DNA from: a bacterium
GTDB lineage: Bacteria; Cyanobacteriota; Vampirovibrionia; Obscuribacterales; Obscuribacteraceae
Length of the DNA: 64,000 nucleotides
Direction of reading: 5' to 3'
Assembly: GCA_016124935.1 (NCBI GenBank)
Contig: WGMS01000019.1
Location: forward strand, 1-64,000
Shown: piece by piece, positions 60,319 through 64,000 of the stretch
How the letters are laid out: each line of letters starts with the position of its first letter
How positions within the stretch are numbered: the stretch's first letter is position 1
Made by a program: the position numbers and the translations under genes
The notes under the pieces: model-generated
Database searches by the model: none
Seen by the model: only the letters and a program-made list of their open reading frames with translations
What the model was told of the DNA's origin: nothing

Positions 60319-63021
60319 TCAATGTTTCAGGATTGTCAGAGCAAAATAAGCCACCACGGCGAGCAGCATTAAAAGAAGCGGTATCAATACTATCTTTTTC
60401 AAACCACGCTTCTTATTCTTAGAGCGCTCTTTCTCTTCTTTGACCGCCGAGAAACTGACACCGGTTTTAAGAGCTTCGTTCCTGGTCTCATTCAGGTCAT
60501 GGAGCGAGAGCTTCATGGCTTTGACCGACTCTTCCACAGGATCGGAAGACTCGAGCATACCGGGGGGAAGATCCCTATCCAGCTCTTTGCTGCGTACACA
60601 ACCAATCCAGTATTCGATGCCGTCCTTGAATTGCTCAATCGATCTCAAACGCTTATCTACTTCGGTCTCGAGCGCTTTCGATATGATCTGATCGAGCATA
60701 TGCACGGCAGGCAGGTCCGAGCGATGGTCGCTCACCGGTCTGGGATGATAGTTGACGTCGCAGTGCTTTGCCATCACATCGACGATGCTGCGCCCTTTGA
60801 CCGGCAGCTCACCGGTTATGAGCTCATAAGCCACTATTCCCAGAGAATAGAGGTCGGAGCGCACTGTAAGGGTCTCGCCTTTGCATTGCTCCGGGCTCAT
60901 GAATAGGGGCGATCCCATCGCTTTTCCTTCCAGAGTAAGGCGCTGCATATCGTCTTCCAGTTTGGCTATGCCAAAATCAAGAATCTTGACCACGATCTTC
61001 TCGCCGACATTGGTCAGTACTATGTTTCCACCTTTCAGATCACGATGGATGATCTTGTGTTTGTGGGCATGGGCCAGGCCTTCACACACCTGGATAAGAA
61101 TAGAGGCGATCACCTCGGGATGCTCGGCACGACCATACTGTTTAATCAGCTCCTGCAAACTGATGCCCTTCACATGCTCCATGACAAGAAAAGTCTGGCC
61201 CGGACCCAGGGTGATAGCCTCCACAGCCCGAACGATGTTCTTGTGCTGCAGAGTGGTGAGGGTCTCGATTTCGCGCTTGAAGCGCATGGCGACATCGGGC
61301 TTGTTCTCCTTCAGGGTCTTGACGGCGACAATCTGATTGGTGGCGAGATCCCGGGCTTTGTAGACCACAGATATCCCGCCCTGCCCGATTATGCCTGTGA
61401 TCAGGTACTTATCCTCCAGGGTCTGACCGGGGCGCTGGCGGGCGGCGGTAACGCTGGGGTCCTGCTCCAGAGCCTGCTGAATTCGGCTTTCCGTAACCGC
61501 CGACATAGACTGATGGGTGGCTATCTCTTTGGCTATGGCGGCGGTCTCAATCTCTGAGCCCGGCGCCATGTTGTCCCGGGCAAGAGAAATGAGCGGTGCC
61601 GAGAATCGCGGAGTAGACCTGGAGACCCTTTGATCTATCGCCTCGTCAGAGGCCGTGTCGGTATCTTCCCACTGCCTCAGGCTCTCCGGAATATCCACCG
61701 GCTCTTTCATGGTTTCATCGAGAGCCACTTCGCCCAGACCGGGAGCACCGGTGAGAGAATCTCCTGTAAGAGAATCGGCTGTCAGGCTAGAGTCAGGTTG
61801 GTCTTGATAGACATCGAACTCCAGCTTGGTATCAGCCAGATCGCGACGGGCAATCTCCACCTGGGGCAGAGGTTTTTGATCGGGTAGAACAATGGGATCC
61901 AGCTCATAGATACTGTCTTCCGGCATAGGCTCCATGGCGGATATCGGATCCTGACCGGGCTCGATAAAATTGCTGCTGCTAAATTCAAGATCTGGCTCGG
62001 GCTGATAGTCAGACTCTATTTCTGTTTCAATTTCCGGCGCAAAAGAAGTGGCGCTTTCTTCCGCTTCTAAAGGCGGTCTTACATCAGGGAACATACTCTC
62101 GGCTTTCTCGTCCTTGCGTTCCTGGTGCGGTATCACTATCGGTGTCATTTCATAGATACTGTCCTCGGGCAGCCTGTCTATGGACGAAACAGGGTCATGA
62201 CCGGGTTCCAGCATCGGCAGCTCTTCCGGCTGCTCTTTAAACTGGTTTTTACTTGTTTCCGGCTCTCTTTCGCCCTGGTCCGAATCGGCCGAAGGCTCCT
62301 CCCCGGACAACTCTGAGAATTCTCGAGTCTCTTCATCGACCCTTTCATTCTCCTCAGCTTTTTCATGATCTTCAATCACGATAGGAGCCATCTCGAACTG
62401 ACTGTGCTCGGGAAAGAATTCCGGTCCACTCAACGGATCGACGCCGGGCTCTAGATAACTTTCTTCATCGGCACCATCAGTATCCTCAGCGTCCAAAATA
62501 TTGAGCTGATATCCAGGAAGGACAATAGGCTCCATCTCGTAGATGCTGTCCTCTCCAAGCAGGTCGATACTCTTCTCGATAGCTTCGAATTCGCCACTGC
62601 CGAAAAGCTCCGGCTTCTGACGCACACCGGAACTTTCTTGAGGATCCGAAAATTTAACCGGATCTTCCTGGGTCTCTGCCTCGTTCAGATTCAAGCGATT
62701 CTCTTCGAGAATGAAAGGCTTCATGTCATATGCGCTCTCTTCAGGAAACTGAGACTTATCCCGGGGGTCATAACGCTTCTGTACTCCGGAACGCTTAATG
62801 CTTTCGGGGTTCTCGGACGGCAGTGGCGGCGGCACTCTAGAAGGACGGGTGACATACTTTTGCTCCAGCTCCTCCAGGCGGTCCATCACGCTTTTTGCCT
62901 GCTCTCCGTCAGGCTTCTTGGACTTCTTCTGCACACCAAAAGACTTGCTGCCGGCTTTCTTTATAGCCTTCTGCAGCTTATTGTCTTTTTTGAGATTCTC
63001 TCTGTTATCCTGATCGCTCAT
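60319..63021 (-). CDS. Large Ser/Thr protein kinase with five Tyr-containing repeat motifs
   Basis: 900 residues, mostly cytoplasmic. The first 530 are acidic and disordered, with five copies of a motif near residues 95, 157, 205, 288 and 370: SAYDMKPFIL, SIYEMEPIVL, SQFEMAPIVI, SIYEMTPIVI, SIYELDPIVL. Three are preceded by EPG-x-DP-x-S. The kinase domain spans about 538-830 with GQGGISVVYKARD, VAVKTL, HRDLKGGNIV near 658 and DFGIA, all intact. A C-terminal helix (VLIPLLLMLLAVVAYFALTI) anchors it to the membrane as a tail anchor. The repeats are unlike any domain I know. Confidence 0.9.
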   Translation of the reverse strand: MSDQDNRENLKKDNKLQKAIKKAGSKSFGVQKKSKKPDGEQAKSVMDRLEELEQKYVTRPSRVPPPLPSENPESIKRSGVQKRYDPRDKSQFPEESAYDMKPFILEENRLNLNEAETQEDPVKFSDPQESSGVRQKPELFGSGEFEAIEKSIDLLGEDSIYEMEPIVLPGYQLNILDAEDTDGADEESYLEPGVDPLSGPEFFPEHSQFEMAPIVIEDHEKAEENERVDEETREFSELSGEEPSADSDQGEREPETSKNQFKEQPEELPMLEPGHDPVSSIDRLPEDSIYEMTPIVIPHQERKDEKAESMFPDVRPPLEAEESATSFAPEIETEIESDYQPEPDLEFSSSNFIEPGQDPISAMEPMPEDSIYELDPIVLPDQKPLPQVEIARRDLADTKLEFDVYQDQPDSSLTADSLTGDSLTGAPGLGEVALDETMKEPVDIPESLRQWEDTDTASDEAIDQRVSRSTPRFSAPLISLARDNMAPGSEIETAAIAKEIATHQSMSAVTESRIQQALEQDPSVTAARQRPGQTLEDKYLITGIIGQGGISVVYKARDLATNQIVAVKTLKENKPDVAMRFKREIETLTTLQHKNIVRAVEAITLGPGQTFLVMEHVKGISLQELIKQYGRAEHPEVIASILIQVCEGLAHAHKHKIIHRDLKGGNIVLTNVGEKIVVKILDFGIAKLEDDMQRLTLEGKAMGSPLFMSPEQCKGETLTVRSDLYSLGIVAYELITGELPVKGRSIVDVMAKHCDVNYHPRPVSDHRSDLPAVHMLDQIISKALETEVDKRLRSIEQFKDGIEYWIGCVRSKELDRDLPPGMLESSDPVEESVKAMKLSLHDLNETRNEALKTGVSFSAVKEEKERSKNKKRGLKKIVLIPLLLMLLAVVAYFALTILKH

Positions 63022-63225
63022 CTAATCGATCGATAAATGCTATGGCTGGTTTCCGCTCGGTTACATGTCTATATTCTTCCCTGTTACAGATAAATATAGC
63101 CCCGAGAAAAAACCTCCTGATTCTCAGACAGTCTGGGCGAAAACCTATTTAACACACTTAACACAGACTCTCATAGAAGGCCGGCAACGGTATCAAATAC
63201 GGCTTCAGTCGGATTAATTGAGAAC

Positions 63226-63870
63226 TCAGTAAATCCTGGAATGGTCAGGGTTATAGCCCAGTTTCTTGGAGAGCTCACGATCCTGCGAAGCAAGCCCTTC
63301 TTTGCCCAACTTATCGTAACACTTGCTGCGAACATAATACGGGTGGGCGAGTTGCCCTTCGGGCAGCCTATCCACCGCAATGGTCAGGTCGCGAATCGCA
63401 TCGATGAGCTTGTCCTTGTAATAATAGGCCGTACCGCGATTGACATAGGCAGGATAGAACTCGGGATTAACTCTCAGAGCGTTATCACAATCCTGAATAG
63501 CCTGGTCGTATTGCTTGAGGGCAATCAGGGCGTGGGCGCGATTGACATAGGCAAACTCGTTGCGCTTGTTGATTTTGAGCGCACGATTGGCATCGTCTAT
63601 GGCTTCTTTTAGATTATCCAGAGTCAGATAAACAGAAGAGCGGAAGATATAAGCATTCTCGTTATTGGGGTCGAACTTGATCGCCTCGGTCAACACATGG
63701 ATAGCCTCGTCATACTTGTGGTCCCGGGCCAGCTCATAACCTTTTTCGACAAAGGTCTGGGAAGTCTTGTAGATGTTCTTATCTACCTTGGCGCTTTTGG
63801 ACGCACAGCCGAAGCTGAGAAAGCTTGATAGAACTAGTGCTGTCGAGGCTACGACGAAGGTATGACGCAT
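63226..63870 (-). CDS. TPR lipoprotein
   Basis: I start at ATG 63870 (214 residues), where a proper lipoprotein signal begins (MRHTFVVASTALVLSS...FGCASK, lipobox SFGC); the frame is open 22 codons further. Five TPR units follow: YELARDHKYDEAIHVLTEAI, NAYIFRSSVYLTLDNLKEAI, FAYVNRAHALIALKQYDQAI, PAYVNRGTAYYYKDKLIDAI. Outer-membrane TPR lipoproteins often scaffold envelope complexes. No neighbour on its strand within 200 bp downstream of 63226 except the kinase. Confidence 0.82.
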   Translation of the reverse strand: MRHTFVVASTALVLSSFLSFGCASKSAKVDKNIYKTSQTFVEKGYELARDHKYDEAIHVLTEAIKFDPNNENAYIFRSSVYLTLDNLKEAIDDANRALKINKRNEFAYVNRAHALIALKQYDQAIQDCDNALRVNPEFYPAYVNRGTAYYYKDKLIDAIRDLTIAVDRLPEGQLAHPYYVRSKCYDKLGKEGLASQDRELSKKLGYNPDHSRIY

Positions 63871-64000
63871 GGGAAAATGCTGTTTATTCTTAGCAGAGAG
63901 ATGGAAGTCCACTAAAGAATAACATGATACCGGCATTAGATTATATATATAAAAACAATCTCCTGAAAAGTCCCTGACCGGAGTAAAATGCTGCCCCGGT

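Noticed and set aside
1..64000. CRISPR arrays, rRNA, tRNA and prophage genes
   Set aside because: I looked for regularly spaced repeats, cloverleaf-like sequence and phage structural proteins and saw none; small tRNA genes could still be missed by eye.

Overview
The window looks like chromosomal DNA of a Gram-negative-type bacterium of middling GC content. It is packed with membrane-anchored eukaryotic-like Ser/Thr kinases, TPR and leucine-rich-repeat proteins, lipoproteins and small secreted proteins. It also carries a Hen1-Pnkp RNA repair pair, a beta carbonic anhydrase and an MGDG-synthase-type glycosyltransferase. I infer a non-photosynthetic relative of cyanobacteria (Melainabacteria/Vampirovibrionia, Obscuribacter-like). 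This rests on protein style alone; no rRNA or tRNA gene is visible to confirm it.

Layout. 1-119: end of an insertion sequence with the first 28 codons of its transposase. 0.2-3.1 kb: membrane protein, DUF2157/GDYXXLXY pair, PAS-like protein. 3.2-13.2 kb: three Ser/Thr kinases (two with zinc-ribbon-like N-termini and leucine-rich C-termini), a HEAT-repeat protein and two proteins of unknown function. 13.3-24.3 kb: TPR proteins, a DUF4419 protein, a WD40-like lipoprotein, the tRNA hydroxylase TrhO, a membrane EEP-family hydrolase and a TPM-M48-TPR membrane protease. 24.3-28.8 kb: a small Lys/His/Tyr-rich secreted protein followed by the RNA repair operon hen1-pnkp. 28.9-34.3 kb: GIN-domain protein, glycosyltransferase, a likely structured non-coding RNA with its own promoter and terminator (minus strand, about 31023-31234), a fatty-acid-hydroxylase-type enzyme, and an operon of PaaA-like diiron protein, PaaC-like subunit and ferredoxin. 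34.3-44.1 kb: small membrane and secreted proteins, carbonic anhydrase, a gamma-glutamylcyclotransferase-like protein, and a tandem pair of paralogous membrane proteins ending in two similar terminators. 44.1-50.6 kb: three consecutive minus-strand kinase genes, two translationally coupled and one that looks like a pseudokinase. 50.8-53.9 kb: PLD-like protein, an orphan MqsA-type antitoxin, rhomboid protease, and two gene remnants (TPR and PEP carboxykinase) beside a 58-bp hairpin. 53.9-64 kb: a double-aspartyl-protease protein, membrane proteins, a degenerate GGDEF protein, a 2Fe-2S ferredoxin, a dimethylargininase-like enzyme behind a polypyrimidine repeat, an exported thioredoxin, a 900-residue kinase with five copies of a Tyr-containing motif, and a TPR lipoprotein.

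Coherent units. The seven kinase genes (six apparently active, one lacking the catalytic Asp) suggest dense phospho-signalling across the membrane. Hen1 and Pnkp form an RNA end-healing and sealing system. The PaaA/PaaC/ferredoxin operon looks like a stripped-down diiron oxygenase. Family assignments come from reading motifs by eye; no database search was possible.
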